Assembly: GCA_007570785.1 (NCBI GenBank)
Contig: ML660774.1
Coordinates: 15,762,888 to 15,826,887, forward strand
DNA from: Antilocapra americana
Taxonomy: Eukaryota; Chordata; Mammalia; Artiodactyla; Antilocapridae
DNA: 64,000 nucleotides
Direction: 5' to 3'
The notes beneath the pieces are model-generated. The model was not told the origin of the DNA. It searched no databases and saw only the letters and a program-made list of their open reading frames with translations. Below, one piece after another: positions 34,136 to 45,601 of this stretch (positions are counted from its first letter, which is position 1; each line of letters opens with the position of its first letter). A program made the position numbers and the translations under genes.

Positions 34136-34896
34136 GCTCTGTGACAAAATGATTATGCATTTCTACTAACAGCCACCAGAGGTCTACTTACCATTGCAAT
34201 TCCTCCAAGCTTTGCTGCAGAAATGTGAACCACAGACAAGCAAGGTGGGCAGCCTCACTGGTAAGCAATACAGAATCTCCAGCCCTCCTCCAGACCTGTT
34301 GAATCAGAGTTTGCACTGTAGGTGATTTATACATTTGACAACCTCTATCGTAGGTTACAGAAGGAAAACATTTTACATTCAATACATTTCAGAGATTTGA
34401 AAGCTCGGAGGATCTCACCATCTAGTTCCATGCTCAATCTCCTGTCTTCCAATTGGCTGGTTTTTCGTAAAAACGTTATAGCTCAAAAACTTTTTCTTTC
34501 TTAAAAACAATCACCCTAAAGGCTTTCTTTCATGACACGTTCTAATCCTATAAATTATCGTAGTCACAAATACATTTTATCTAATCCCTGATTTATACAT
34601 TTGGGGAACTGAAAGAGTTCTTAAGTACCATTTAACACGAGTCTAAATTTCCTCATTTTACAGAAAGAAACCCCCCGGGCAGAGGATTTTCAGAACGTGG
34701 TGATCTAAATGAGATTCTCTTCTCTTTCACTCCCAAATCCAAGGACTCGCCAAGAGCCAGGACTGTGATGGGAGTAAATCAGGGCTTGGGCTCTCCATGA
34801 GGACTGCTTCCTGCCCACTTCTTTGCCAAGTAAGTGTTACCGAGCTTGGTGAGCCTGGAGAAAGGAACAGAGCTTGTCAATTAAGATATGCAGAAC
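34136..34896. other. Unassigned sequence
   Basis: No gene or nameable repeat. Short open frames only. Confidence 0.35.
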
Positions 34897-35325
34897 TAGG
34901 ACTTCCCTGGGGGTCTGGTGGCTAAGACTCCATGCAGGATCCCAGTGCAGGGAGGCTGGGTTCTACCCCTGGTCAGGGAACTAGATTCCCAAGTGCTGCA
35001 ACTAAGACCTGGTGAGTGAAAGTAGCTCAGTCATGTCGACTCTTGTTGACCCCATGGACTATACAGTCCGTGAAATTCTCTAGGCCAGAATTCCCTTCTC
35101 CAGGGGATCTTCCCAACCCGGGGATCGAACCCAGGTCTCCCTCATTGCAGGCAGATTCTTTACCAGCTGAGTCACCAGGGAAGCCCAAGAATACTGGATC
35201 CCTTCTCCAGCAGATCTTCCTGACCCAGGAATCAAGTTGGGGTCTCCTGCATTGCAGGAGGATTCTTTACCAACTGAGCTATCAGGTGCAGCCAAATAAA
35301 TATTTATTTATTTTTTTAAAAGTTG
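34897..35325 (+). mobile_element. CHR-type SINE, split by Bov-tA sequence
   Basis: The CHR head (aggacttccctgggggtctg ... gcaactaagacctgg) at 34897-35013 and the CHR tail (gcagccaaataaatatttat) at about 35289-35325 are separated by reverse Bov-tA sequence. Confidence 0.82.
35014..35286 (-). mobile_element. Bov-tA SINE, reverse, with a duplicated head
   Basis: One near-complete reverse Bov-tA (35014-35186, ending caccagggaagccc) is followed by a second partial copy (35187-35286: aagaatactgg, ccttctccagcagatcttcc, accaactgagctatcagg). It is either a partial tandem duplication or two insertions, within the CHR SINE. Confidence 0.85.
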
Positions 35326-35704
35326 TGCGGGAACCCTAAGACCTGCTCTGTCCTACTTGAGTGTGCCAGGATTCCCTAAAGGGACATAAAGGTTTGGACA
35401 AGCTCTCCAAGCCATAGGTGCTGGGAGAGCTCAGGAAGATGAGAGATCAGGGATGCTTCCTCTCCATACCTTAGAGGGGTACAGCCTCTACAACAGGATC
35501 ACAGGAAGGGGATCTGGAAGGATCTTGGCTCTCAAGGTGTCCAGAGGCCAAAGAGGACACACAGAAAGAACACTCAGATCTTATGCCCAATTGAAAAGAA
35601 CTGCTGGAGCAGAAGAATGGATTCCTAAAAAATAAAATAAAATTGAAAAGAGTACTTAAAATTCTAGGACAACCGATAAAATAAAAAAGATTTCCCAGAG
35701 CTTT
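35326..35704. other. Unassigned sequence
   Basis: No recognised feature; short open frame 35453-35635 without a domain. Confidence 0.35.
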
Positions 35705-35718
35705 AAAAATCTTTATCA

Positions 35719-36209
35719 TGGAAGCATATACACAATGGAATATTACTCAGCATTAAAAAAAAAAATTCATTTGAATCAGTTCTACTCAGGTGGACGGAAC
35801 TGGAGCCTATTATCCAGAGTGAAGCAAGCCAGAAGGAAAAACAACAATACAGTATACTAATGCATATATATGGAATTTAGAAAGATGGTAACGAGAACCC
35901 TGCATGCAAGACAGCAAAAGAAACGCAGATGTATAGAACAAACTCGTGGACTCTGTGGATGAGGGCAAGGGTGGGATGTTATGGGAGAATGGCATTGAAA
36001 CATGTTAATTATCATATGTGAAATCAATCGCCAGCCCAGGGCTGATGCTCTGGGCTGGTGCACCGAGATGACCCAGGGGGAGGGAATCGGGAGGGAGGAG
36101 GGAGGGGGGTTCTGGAGGGGGAGCGTATGTAAACCCTTGGCCGTTTCATGTCAATGTATGGCAAAACCAACACAATAAAGTAAAGAAAATTTAAAAAAAA
36201 AATAAAAAT
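35719..36209 (+). mobile_element. Young bovine L1 3' end with 14 bp target duplication
   Basis: From ggaagcatatacacaatgga through the ORF2 end and 3' UTR to the A-tail. Flanks aaaaatctttatca (35705-35718) and aaaaatccttatca (36210-36223) differ at one base. Confidence 0.94.
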
Positions 36210-36223
36210 AAAAATCCTTATCA

Positions 36224-36877
36224 ATTTAAGGGATGAATTGAGAAAGTGATGGTAGCTGATGAGGACAGTATTCATGGCCTGTAAGGTCATGGACCATCAG
36301 CACCACAAACCACAGAACAAAACACACAAAGAGATGGAAATCATGAGAGAAACAGAGAGAGATTTGGAAAATAGATGCTGGACATCTATCATTTGAATAA
36401 TGGACATCTATCATTTGAATAATACACATTATAAAAGAAAAAGAAGGAACACAAGAAGTAGAAGAAATCGTTTTAAATAACTTAGAAAATTTTCCTAAGC
36501 CAAAGAAAGACTTGAGTTTTTAAGGTCAAAAGGTTCAGAATTCTTGGCCAGATTGAGGAGACAAACACACACTTAGCCATAATCTGGTAAAACAAGTTTC
36601 CAGGATTTTCCTTTTTTGACTGTTTTTTGGACTTCTTATCTGCAACACTGCAAATCTAAATTTGTACCTTTAGATTTTGGAAGAAACTCCCAAGAATTCT
36701 ATATCAGGCATTGCAGTTGTTTACCTGTTAAGGTGAAAGAAAGATATTGAGGACATGCACTAATTCAGAGAATAAATCACTGAGTTTTCCATCTTAGGTA
36801 CATAACTGAGAAAAAGACCTTTCCAAAGACCAAATGTTATTGATATACATGCCTAGCAATCATCTATCCATCCATTC
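36224..36877. other. Unassigned sequence with a 22 bp tandem duplication
   Basis: No gene recognised. Contains the exact 22 bp duplication at 36379-36422. Confidence 0.35.
36379..36422. repeat. 22 bp exact tandem duplication (x2)
   Basis: The unit tggacatctatcatttgaat plus aa occurs at 36379-36400 and 36401-36422 without mismatch. Confidence 0.9.
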
Positions 36878-37090
36878 GTTGTTGTTGTTTAGTCACTGAG
36901 TTGTGTCCAACTCTTTGACCCCATGGACTATAACCCACCAGACTCCTCTATCCATGGGATTTCCCAGGCAATTATATTGGAGTGGGTAGCCATTTCTTTA
37001 TCCAGGGGATCTTTCTGACCCAGGGACTGAACCCGCGTCTCCTGCATTGCAGGCAGATTCTTTTACCGCTGAGCCACTGAGGAAGCCCAA
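36878..37090 (-). mobile_element. Bov-tA SINE, reverse
   Basis: gttgttgttgtttagtcact tail end, gggatctttctgacccaggg, taccgctgagccactgagga head end. Confidence 0.92.
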
Positions 37091-37552
37091 ATAGACAGGT
37101 ACTAACTCAATAAATATCAATAGGAAAGTCCCTGTCTACTCATACACATATGCTTATGTAGATAGACATCTAGCATTTTTAAGTAAGTTATACTTAGAGG
37201 TTTATCTGAATACCTTGGCTGCCATATTTCCAGAAATGGAACTAGTCTGGTCTCTGTGTTTTGTGTATGAATGTGTGTCTGCTTGCTCAAGGAAATGTAA
37301 CCCTTCGGAGCCTTACCTTATTGCATGAATGTTTTTAGTGTCTCAGCTGGGCTGCCTCAGTCTCACAGCCTCTCTTCTACCCTACTGACACCCTGAAAGC
37401 ATTCTAAAACAGATTTTTGCTTTGACTGGATTTTTGTCATATCTGGTAGCAAGAATTCAGAGGCCATTTTCCAGTGGAAATGTAAGATGAGAATCACATG
37501 GTTCAGTGGATTTCTGGGCTACTGAATAATTTTGGAATTATGGTAACTAACA
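37091..37552. other. Unassigned sequence
   Basis: No recognised feature. Confidence 0.35.
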
Positions 37553-37826
37553 CCGCTGCCGCTGCTAAGTCACTCAGTTGTGTCCAACTCTGTGCGACCC
37601 CATAGATGGCAGCCCACCAGGCTCCTCTGTCCCTGGGATCCTCCAGGCAAGAACACTGGAGTGGGTTGCCATTTCCTTCTCCAATGCATGAAAGTGAAAA
37701 GTGAAAGTGAAGCCGCTAAGTCGTGTCCGACTCTTCGAGACCCCATGGACTGTAGCTTACCAGGCTCCTCCGTCCATGCGATTTCCCAGGCAAGAGGACT
37801 GGAGTGGGTTGCCACTGCCTTCTCCA
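37553..37826 (-). mobile_element. Bov-A2 SINE (dimer), reverse
   Basis: Two BovB-derived monomers joined by the linker catgaaagtgaaaagtgaaa, in reverse orientation, with a (GCT/GCC)n stretch at the left. Flanks share ggtaactaa/gataactaa. Confidence 0.92.
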
Positions 37827-37959
37827 TGATAACTAATGAATGCCTGCCAAATACAGAAATAAAGGCATGGAAAGAAGTCCCTAGGTCTTATGGAACACTG
37901 CAATACTGATCATTGATGACTAATTGTGATTGATATTATTAGGCAAAGGTTTTTTTAAA

Positions 37960-38102
37960 AAACCTTTTTTGAATTTGTTACAATATTGCTTATGTTTTGG
38001 TTATCTGGCTGGGAGGCATGTGGGAATCTTAATCAGGGATCGAAGCTATACCCCCTGCTCTGAAAGACGAGTCTTAACCACTGGACTGCCAGGGAAGTCC
38101 TC
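37960..38102 (-). mobile_element. CHR-type SINE, reverse
   Basis: ggctgggaggcatgtgggaa, aatcagggatcgaagctata, accactggactgccagggaa. Confidence 0.85.
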
Positions 38103-38920
38103 AGGATTAGATAACTTTAAATTTACATTCTAGGTAAGATCATTTGATGTAAACTTGAAATAGTGGAAAGTGTCTCCTAACCAGATTAAGGAAATGTTTA
38201 TCAATCCCTACAAACTCACAGTCAATGTCAATTCCAGTATAATATCAATAGTTTCATCACTAAAGTAGTTGTTTGAGTTATACTGAAGACTTCACTCTCC
38301 TTTTCTTTTTTCATTTCCTTACTGTTTGTTCTCAGTGCTCTCATGTTCAGTCACTTTCTGTCTGAGGCCCCTCAGAGTCTTCTTTTTATCCAAATTGTAT
38401 CTTTGACTTAAAACAAATAATTCTATGTGTACAGCTCTGTCTTAATTTCAAAGCAACGTTCATTACATTTCCCCCACTTCCTTGAATCATGTGTTGTTAT
38501 AATGTGCCTGTCTTCAGATGACTTTTTCCCCCAGAAGACACGCACTGATCTTCAATATCTCTCTGCTGATTCATTCGTGTTGTGTCATCTATCACATACC
38601 TCCTATAATTAATATTCAAACTGAGGAAATTAAGGAAAATATTTCTAGGGATTAAACTGCCTCAAATCAGATGAAGACATTATTGTGGGTAGGTTTGGTT
38701 TTCCTAGCTGACGTACTGGATGTGTGGCAGGATCATTGGCTGAAACATGTCAGTGTGTTTCTTCTTTCAGTTTCCCACAGCTATTCCTAGAAGATGAAGG
38801 CCGACATTGCCCTCAGGCCACGCCGGGCAGAGCAGAAAGCGGGAGCTGGCTGCTGCTCACCGAAGTCAACATGTTCTGTGTGCCAGAGAGAGCAGAGACA
38901 CTTTCTGTTATAATTGTTTG

Positions 38921-39005
38921 CTCCCTCCTCCCTCCTTCTCTCTCTCCTTCTGTCCTCCCTCCCTTCCTAGCTTCCTCCCCTCTGTTCTTCCTTCCCTATC
39001 TTCCC
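38921..39005. repeat. C/T-rich low-complexity tract
   Basis: Mostly CCT and TTC repeats (ctccctcctccctccttctc ... ccttccctatcttccc). Confidence 0.8.
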
Positions 39006-39239
39006 ATAGATGGATCATCCCAGATGTCCTGGAAATCCGTGCCTCAGCACCTCTGGGGGAGTCTGTCTCATATAACTAGATGTCCCACGCTTTGTGGCAA
39101 AAGAGAAAGGAGGTCTTCTTGGGCTGGGTGTGCAGAGCAGCTCCCTTCTGGGACCACAGGCTCAGAGGATTATGTGACAGGGCACCAGGCGGTGCTGAGA
39201 AGGGCATATGCATCTTCTCCCTTCCAAGTGTGTTGGAAG

Positions 39240-39325
39240 GGAGGAAGACACTTGCAAGTGTGTTGATGAGGGGAGGCCTCCTGGGCTCTTAGTGTGTTGA
39301 TGAGGGGAGGAAGACACTTGCAAGG
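39240..39325. repeat. Small interleaved duplication
   Basis: ggaggaagacacttgcaag occurs near 39240 and again near 39307; tgtgttgatgaggggagg occurs near 39259 and 39293. Confidence 0.75.
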
Positions 39326-39375
39326 ATAGAAAGGGAACTTTCTGCTTCTCCCCTCTGAATGGGAATCCCAAGCTT

Positions 39376-39597
39376 GGGGCTTCCCTGCCAGCTCAGTGGT
39401 AAAGAATCCTCCTGCAAGGCGGGAGACTTGGTAGGAGCCATGGATTTGATCCTTAGGTCAGAAAGATCCCCTGGAGAAGGAAATGGCAACCCACTCCAGT
39501 ATTCTTGCCTGGAGAATCCCATGGACAGAAGAGCCTGGCGGGCTATAGTCCATGGGGTCGCAAAGACTTGGACATGACTAGGGACTAAATAGCAACA
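39376..39597 (+). mobile_element. Bov-tA SINE, forward
   Basis: ggggcttccctgccagctca head through gacttggacatgactaggga. Confidence 0.92.
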
Positions 39598-39599
39598 AG

Positions 39600-40975
39600 A
39601 AAATAATTACATTTCTTGGATGTATACATAGATTAAGGTTTGCAAATGCACATTCTCCACAAATATCTATCACAGGATAGCAGTACGGTACTGGCCTCGC
39701 TGCCATGATGAAAGTTTGATTCTTGAGACTAAGATACCTAAAGATCAAGTCAATTCTACCCACCTGAGAGGAAATACATATGAAAATATGTACAAAGTGA
39801 AAGTGATGGAAGTGATTTTAATTATGAAATATGTGTCAGGTATTGTTTAAAGGACTTAGAGTGAGATTCTCTAAAAACTTGTTTTCAAGGTTTACAAAAC
39901 TGGATTTTAACACAACATATCATAGTAAGTCTTTAAAATAATTTCAGGGCTGCCTATAACAATGCACTCCGAATCTCAAATTTGGCAATTTTTCTGTACT
40001 CAATTTTCTTTATTTGTTTGACTTTGGTTGAACCTATGAGCTACTGCCATTTTGTAGAACAAAATATTTGTAGAATAAATTGTTGACTGGTAATGATTTC
40101 ATGTAGTTTATTTACCCAGATAAATGAGAGGGCTCGTGGTTTCTGGTCATACATGTGAAGAGCATGAGAGTCCTCACTCCTGTTTTTACAATAAAAAAAA
40201 AGTTGGACAAAGTGAAGGGTCACAACTGTTCTTAGATCCATCAGAGAACTGAGGTCATAGGCCAGCTGTCACCACTAAAACTGGAAAGACAGACAGGTGG
40301 AGATAGTAGGTAACAGCCTCCTGGGAACAGAAGCTAGGGAGCAGATGGCTGCAGCCGACATGGGGAAGGAGGCTTGAAGGGGTAATTGACAAGTTGCTGG
40401 AGGTTCAGTGTGGGTGCCTTCTAACCCAGTGAGGGTTAGAAACTCCCAATGTCTTAATCATAGGGAAAAACCTCACCACTTTTATGAATTTTACCTCTGG
40501 GAGCTCTGCCAGGTTCTCTTGTGAAGATTGGAGGAAAATCCCCATGTCTGTGGCAGGTGGAGGGACAAATAATCATTCTGAAAGATACCAGGACATTCTG
40601 TTCTCTTTAACAAGGACTTCCCTCAAGGGAAACTATTTTACCAAAGCCTCAATGACCAGAGCGAAGAGAAGTAGCCATCTCCAGCCTCTTCTAGTCCTCA
40701 ATGTGAGGGACAGGAAACACCCAAGGCAAGCTCAGTAAAAGACTAAGACCTAATTATAGGACTATAAGTGCTTCGCCTCCCCCACACCTTGTGACCACAA
40801 GATAGGGCTCCTGGGTAATAACAGGGGAATACAGATTAAGAACTGCAAGCCTCAAGTCCTTATTTAAGGAGTCTTTGGGAAAATCCAAAGACAGCAGGGA
40901 AGACAAAAACAACAGCACTGGAGGAAATTTTAGCCTTGGACACCGCAGCCATAGGAAACAGAAAACGGAGCCTAA
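39600..40975. other. Unassigned sequence
   Basis: About 1.4 kb without a nameable gene or repeat. The open frame 40484-40738 (84 codons) has no domain. Confidence 0.35.
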
Positions 40976-40983
40976 CTCCTAGC

Positions 40984-41209
40984 TGTGTGTGGGTGTGCTC
41001 AGTCGCTTCATTCTTGTCTGAGTTTGCAACCCTAGTGACTGTAGCCCCCCAGGCTCCCCTGTCCATGGGATTCTCCAGACAAGAATACTGGAGTGGGTTG
41101 CCATGCCCTCTTCTAGGGGATCTTCCCAACCCAGGGATGGAACTCTATTCTCCTGTGTCTCCAGCACCGCAGGCAGATTCTTTACTACTAAGACACCCAG
41201 GAAGCCCAG
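40984..41209 (-). mobile_element. Bov-tA SINE, reverse, with target duplication
   Basis: Reverse Bov-tA, flanked by ctcctagc at 40976-40983 and 41210-41217. Confidence 0.92.
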
Positions 41210-41217
41210 CTCCTAGC

Positions 41218-42109
41218 CATATAAATGTAAACTCTCTTGCATTGTTTCTCATCCTCAGCTCTTTCTAAGGGTTAAAGAGAGGCATGGATAGTCAGGAAGC
41301 ACTCAGGGACTCTCAGAGGTGAGGGTGGGGACAAGTAGGGACACACTGAATTATTTCCATGGGCATTTATATACAAGTTACCCCCAGGCTACAGCAGGCA
41401 TCCTGTGCAACATGGCTAAAGAGTCACAAATAAGCATGATCCATCATGAAGGATTTACAGGTTACCAATGCTGAAAGGATTTGTCTAGGGCTGGTCCATG
41501 CCTTATTTCACAGATAAGAAAAAGGAGTGCCTTTTTCTTTTTATATTGCACTGCCCTGTACAATATAAATAACGAAAGAGCCACATCTGGAGCCTGGCTT
41601 TCCTCACTGCAGGAATATAATGTAAAACCAGAAAATATACTGAACAGGCAGGACTCTTGGGATGTTATCTTAGAGCTGAGTTTATTTTTTGTTTCCTACT
41701 GTTCTGGGATATTTGCTCCACAGTGGAAGTTCTTCCCTTACCTCTGAAGGAAAAATACATTTACTTTTTAATCAGCAGGTTCTTATTGTAGTAATTTGCA
41801 GGGTCCAGACCTACATAGTAAGCAAAGCTTCAATCTACCTTAGAGTAAACGTCTCATACTGTCTTTCCTTCCCCTTGCTTGTATACCCAGGCTGGGCCTG
41901 CTGAGGTCAGACCCCTTCAAATGGGAAAGGAGGGTGGAGTCATTTCCTCTCTTTTCTGCTCCTCCCGCAGTGGTGTCTCACCTTGTGATGCTGCAGTTTC
42001 TAATACAAAATATATATTGGGTCTTCACCCCTGGTTCTCGCACAGATCTCCTAAAACCCTTGAAATTTCCTGAATGATGAAAGTGACAAGGTGTGTTTTT
42101 GTAATGTTG
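41218..42109. other. Unassigned sequence
   Basis: No gene or nameable repeat. The open frames at 41481-41747 and 41689-41904 have no domain. Confidence 0.35.
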
Positions 42110-42930
42110 ATCATATGACTTTGGATGCATCTAAGGATGAGGGCTGGTTGCCAGGGCACCAGCCATGTGATCAGAGGATGGGCATTCCCAGTCCTCCCAT
42201 CTTACCCGACCTCAAGAAAGGGAGAGAGACTAGAGATTGAATCAACTGTCAAAAGCCAATGCTTTAATCAACCATGCCTATGTAATGAAACTTCCATAGA
42301 ACCCCAAAAGAGAGAGCTTCAGGGCTGGTGAACACATAGAAATTTGGGGAGAATGGTGCACCTGGAGAGGGCATGAAGGCTCCAAGCCATTTCCTCATGC
42401 CTTGTCCTGCGCATCTCTCCCACCTGGCTCTTCCTGAGTTATATTCTTTTATGTGTGTACACATATGTTAGTCACTCAGTTGTGTCCGACTCCCCGTGAC
42501 TCCATGGACCTCACCCCACCAGGCTCCCCCGTCCACGGAATTCTCCAGACAAGAATCCTGGAATGGGTTGCCATTTCCTCCTCCAGGGATAATCTTTTAT
42601 AAGAAATAGGTAATCTGGTAAGTAAAATATTCCTCTGAGTTCTCTGAGCTATTCTAACGAATTAACTGAACCCAAGGAGGGGGTTGTTGGAACTTCAGAT
42701 CTGCAACCGGTGGATCAGAAGCAAAGGGAATAAACTAGACTTTCTGCTGGTGCCTGGGAGAGGAGTCGGTTGAGGGGGTGCGGGCAGTCTTGTAGGACTG
42801 AACCCCCAGTCTGTGGGATCTGCGACTGTTTCCAGGTGGATAGGGTCAAGGCTGACCTGATGGGTAGGACACCCAGCTGGCAATGGAGAATTGCTTGTGG
42901 GTCTGGAATGCACCCTATTCCCTATCCCCC
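42110..42930 (+). repeat. Old interspersed repeat X, copy 2 (longer), split by a SINE fragment
   Basis: Diverged relative of 32130-32520; here the repeat extends further upstream (to about 42110). It is interrupted by a Bov-tA fragment at 42463-42588. Shared blocks include cctggctcttcctgagttat, gaggggg near ttgttggaact, and gacacccagctggc. It has the look of an LTR or LINE 3' end, but I cannot name the family. Confidence 0.6.
42463..42588 (-). mobile_element. Bov-tA SINE fragment, reverse
   Basis: gtcactcagttgtgtccgac to ccatttcctcctccaggg; the tRNA-derived head is missing. Confidence 0.88.
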
Positions 42931-43107
42931 CAACCTTGGAACTGATGGTCAGAATCATTCAGACTCAGTTAAGTTGATGCAGGGACAGCAAGGAGTAAAA
43001 GGCAGTGGAGAGTTTTTACTTGAACCATAACATTTTAAGATGGTCTCATGCTCTCTGAATTCACTCTTTCCCTCCTGAGGCACTTCTGAGAGTTTCTGAG
43101 ACTCTTT

Positions 43108-43275
43108 CCCAGGGTTCAGCAAACATGTTCTGTAAAAGGCCAGGTAGCATTAATAAGTATATGAGGCTTTGCAGGCCCTATGGTCTCTGTTGCAACTACT
43201 CTGCATTATAACACATCAAAGAGGGGGTGCACCATGTTCCATAAATGTACACAGCAGGCCACAGGCCTGCTGGCC
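43108..43275. mobile_element. Old hAT-type DNA transposon fragment
   Basis: gttcagcaaacatgttctgt, aaaaggccaggtagcattaa, gaggctttgcaggccctatg and gtctctgttgcaactactct match the familiar mammalian hAT non-autonomous element with a gtctctgtygcaactactc core. The exact family name is uncertain. Confidence 0.6.
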
Positions 43276-43496
43276 TCAGTCACCAGTCCCTCATCTCTCC
43301 AGCCTTGGGCTTCCCTTGATCATGGCAAAAGGACTTTATTTTGTGGCTGTTCATGCCCCTCTCAGGCCTTTGGAAAGAGCAGAGCCCTTCAACTTCTCTT
43401 CTGAAGCCCAGGGCTTTCCTAGAAGCCACCGGAACAGGTCCTAAGGAAAGCTTTCATTCCTTCTCTTGGTCTAGGTGCAAGGGGTCAGGCCCACGG

Positions 43497-43771
43497 CTGC
43501 TGCTGCTGCTAAGTCACTTCAGTCGTGTCCGACTCTGTGCGACCCCACAGACGGCAGCCCACGAGGCTCCCCGTCCCTGGGATTCTCCAGGCAAGAACAC
43601 TGGAGTGGGTTGCCATTGCCTTCTCCAATGCATGAAAGTGAAAAGTGAAAGTGAAGTCGCTCAGACGTATCTGACTCTTAGTGACCCCATGGACTGCAGC
43701 CCACCAGGCTCCTCCGTCCATGGAATTTTCCAGGCAAGAGGACTGGAGTGGGGTGCTACTGCCTTCTCTGG
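43497..43771 (-). mobile_element. Bov-A2 SINE (dimer), reverse, exact 11 bp target duplication
   Basis: Two BovB-derived monomers with the gaaagtgaaaagtgaaagtg linker and a (GCT)n start at 43497-43511. The direct repeat caggcccacgg lies at 43486-43496 and 43772-43782. Confidence 0.95.
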
Positions 43772-43782
43772 CAGGCCCACGG

Positions 43783-45085
43783 ACACACTCACAAATCAAT
43801 CCGTACCCCTCACCCCAACTGAGCAGCCAGCCCTCGTCCTGGCAATCTCTGTGCATGCTGCCATCAAAACAGCTGGCCAGGCAGTTCTGGACCTTAGACT
43901 CCTCAGGCCTGAGTCAAATCCAAGCCCACTTTGTCTAGCTAGATGTGAGGGACAGGTATTCTGAGTGGTCCTTCAAATACCCTCCTCCCTTCTGCCACTT
44001 GAGGTAAAAGGTGTGGGTAGCGCTTGTAACACCCTGATAGCCATCTCCAAACGAATCTTCTCTACAAACTCCATCATCTCTAACAAAACGACCTCTTTGA
44101 CCTTTAGTAGATGAATCATCTGACATGCTTTCCCATTTCCACAGGAGAGTCAGTCTCACAACGCACCGGGAACATGGCATCTTACCTTTTCAGGCCTCAG
44201 ACAAACCAAGACAGGAGATGCCCATTTCACCTTGTGGGAATAAAGCGCCACCCCAGGACCACGCTCAGTGGCATCAGCCCCTGTGTTTCTTTTCCTTCCA
44301 TCTGAGCTCCCCGGCGTGCCTCAAAAGGGGGTCATCGAGCTCTCTCACATACACTTAAATTTTTATTGTGATGAGACTCTAAATGGTGTGATGAACACAT
44401 GCCACAAATGAAAGAACAAGTGCTTACAATCTCCCTTTGTCTTCTACAGCACATGTGAAACGCCGAGGAGGTGCTGCCAGGAAGAAAGATTCAAGGGGAG
44501 GATGAGGAGGAACGGTGAGGAAGAGTCATGAGAAAGTGGGGTGGAGGGGGCAAGAGTGCAGAGAGGGGGACACGGAGCCTGCTGGAGCGGAGACCCTGGG
44601 GCGAAGGATGCAGAGGAAGGATCTTAGGATGCTTGGCTGTGTGTGCGATGCACTCATTTAAAACACTGAACCCTTCCCCCAGGAAAAGCCATAAGAAATA
44701 CCTCTATGACTGTTCCATTTCCTGGCCTTTAACCATTATTTCCAGAAGGGCTCCCACCAGGCCATGTGGGAACCTCTGTGTGGTCACTACTCTGTCTCCC
44801 CTTTCTACCTCCTCCTTTCGGTCACAACAAAGCTCCAAAGCTCCCGTCACATTCCTTTGTACACACAGATACTTGGTGAGGGACACACAGACTTTCACAG
44901 AAGTATTCAAAACCCAGCCCCATCCTGTCACACTAGGACTTGCTAATAAGTAGAACTGTTTGAAAATAGAACCATGTACCTGGTTAGGTCGTGATTTGCC
45001 CATAATACTGGCAACATTCAGAGAGTAACTGGATCTGGATCACTTCCAGGTTATTATAAGGAATCCCTTCACTGGAAGAGAATCT
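43783..45085. other. Unassigned sequence
   Basis: About 1.3 kb. Open frames at 44111-44305, 44528-44953 (141 codons) and 44704-45003 (reverse) have no recognisable domains. Confidence 0.35.
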
Positions 45086-45095
45086 AGATGTCAAG

Positions 45096-45281
45096 CTTGC
45101 CTGTTGGCTTGCTTGTTTTGGTTCAGTCATGTCCAATGCTTTGCGACCCTATGGACTGTAGTAGAGTGGGTTGCCATTTCCTTCTCCAGGGGATCTTCCT
45201 GATCCAGGGACAGAACCCACATCTCTTGTGTCTCCTGCACTGGCAGATGGGTTCTTTACACTAGTGCCTCCTGGGAGGCCC
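45096..45281 (-). mobile_element. Bov-tA SINE, reverse, internally deleted
   Basis: Reverse Bov-tA missing about 45 bases between ggactgtag and tagagtgggttgcc. Target duplication agatgtcaag at 45086-45095 and 45282-45291. Confidence 0.92.
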
Positions 45282-45468
45282 AGATGTCAAGGCCTTCAGG
45301 ATATCTGCAATTCTGGGTTTGCTATTCTAAGATAGTTGCTTACTGCCCATCTACACACTTAGAGATGTGAAAAGAATTCTTTTTTGGGGGGAACTAATCA
45401 TGGTACATTGATTAGACCATGTTATTTATAAATTAGAAAAAGAGAGTGGATAAAACATGTCAAAGCAG

Positions 45469-45592
45469 GAAATTGCCCTGTGGTCCAGTTGTTAGGACTT
45501 GGCACTTTCACTGCTGAGGGCCCAAGTTCAATCCCTGGTAGGGGAACTAAGATCCCACAAGTTTCAGGGAATAAAGATACCAAAAAAAGATA
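45469..45592 (+). mobile_element. Short CHR-type SINE with target duplication
   Basis: gaaattgccctgtggtccag head with ctttcactgctgagggccca and a short tail. Direct repeat tcaaagcag at 45460-45468 and 45593-45601. Confidence 0.9.
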
Positions 45593-45601
45593 TCAAAGCA
45601 G

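Larger units (their letters stand above)
38103..39373. other. Unassigned sequence with a pyrimidine tract and a small duplication
   Basis: No gene supported. An open frame of 180 codons at 38724-39266 has no recognisable domain. A splice-acceptor-like gtgtttcttctttcag ends at 38770. Confidence 0.35.

Noticed and set aside
36379..36422. Short direct repeats as a CRISPR-like array
   Set aside because: Only two units, no spacers, vertebrate genome context.
43341..43964. Open frame of 207 codons on the + strand
   Set aside because: Its middle third is reverse Bov-A2 SINE sequence; the rest shows no domain.
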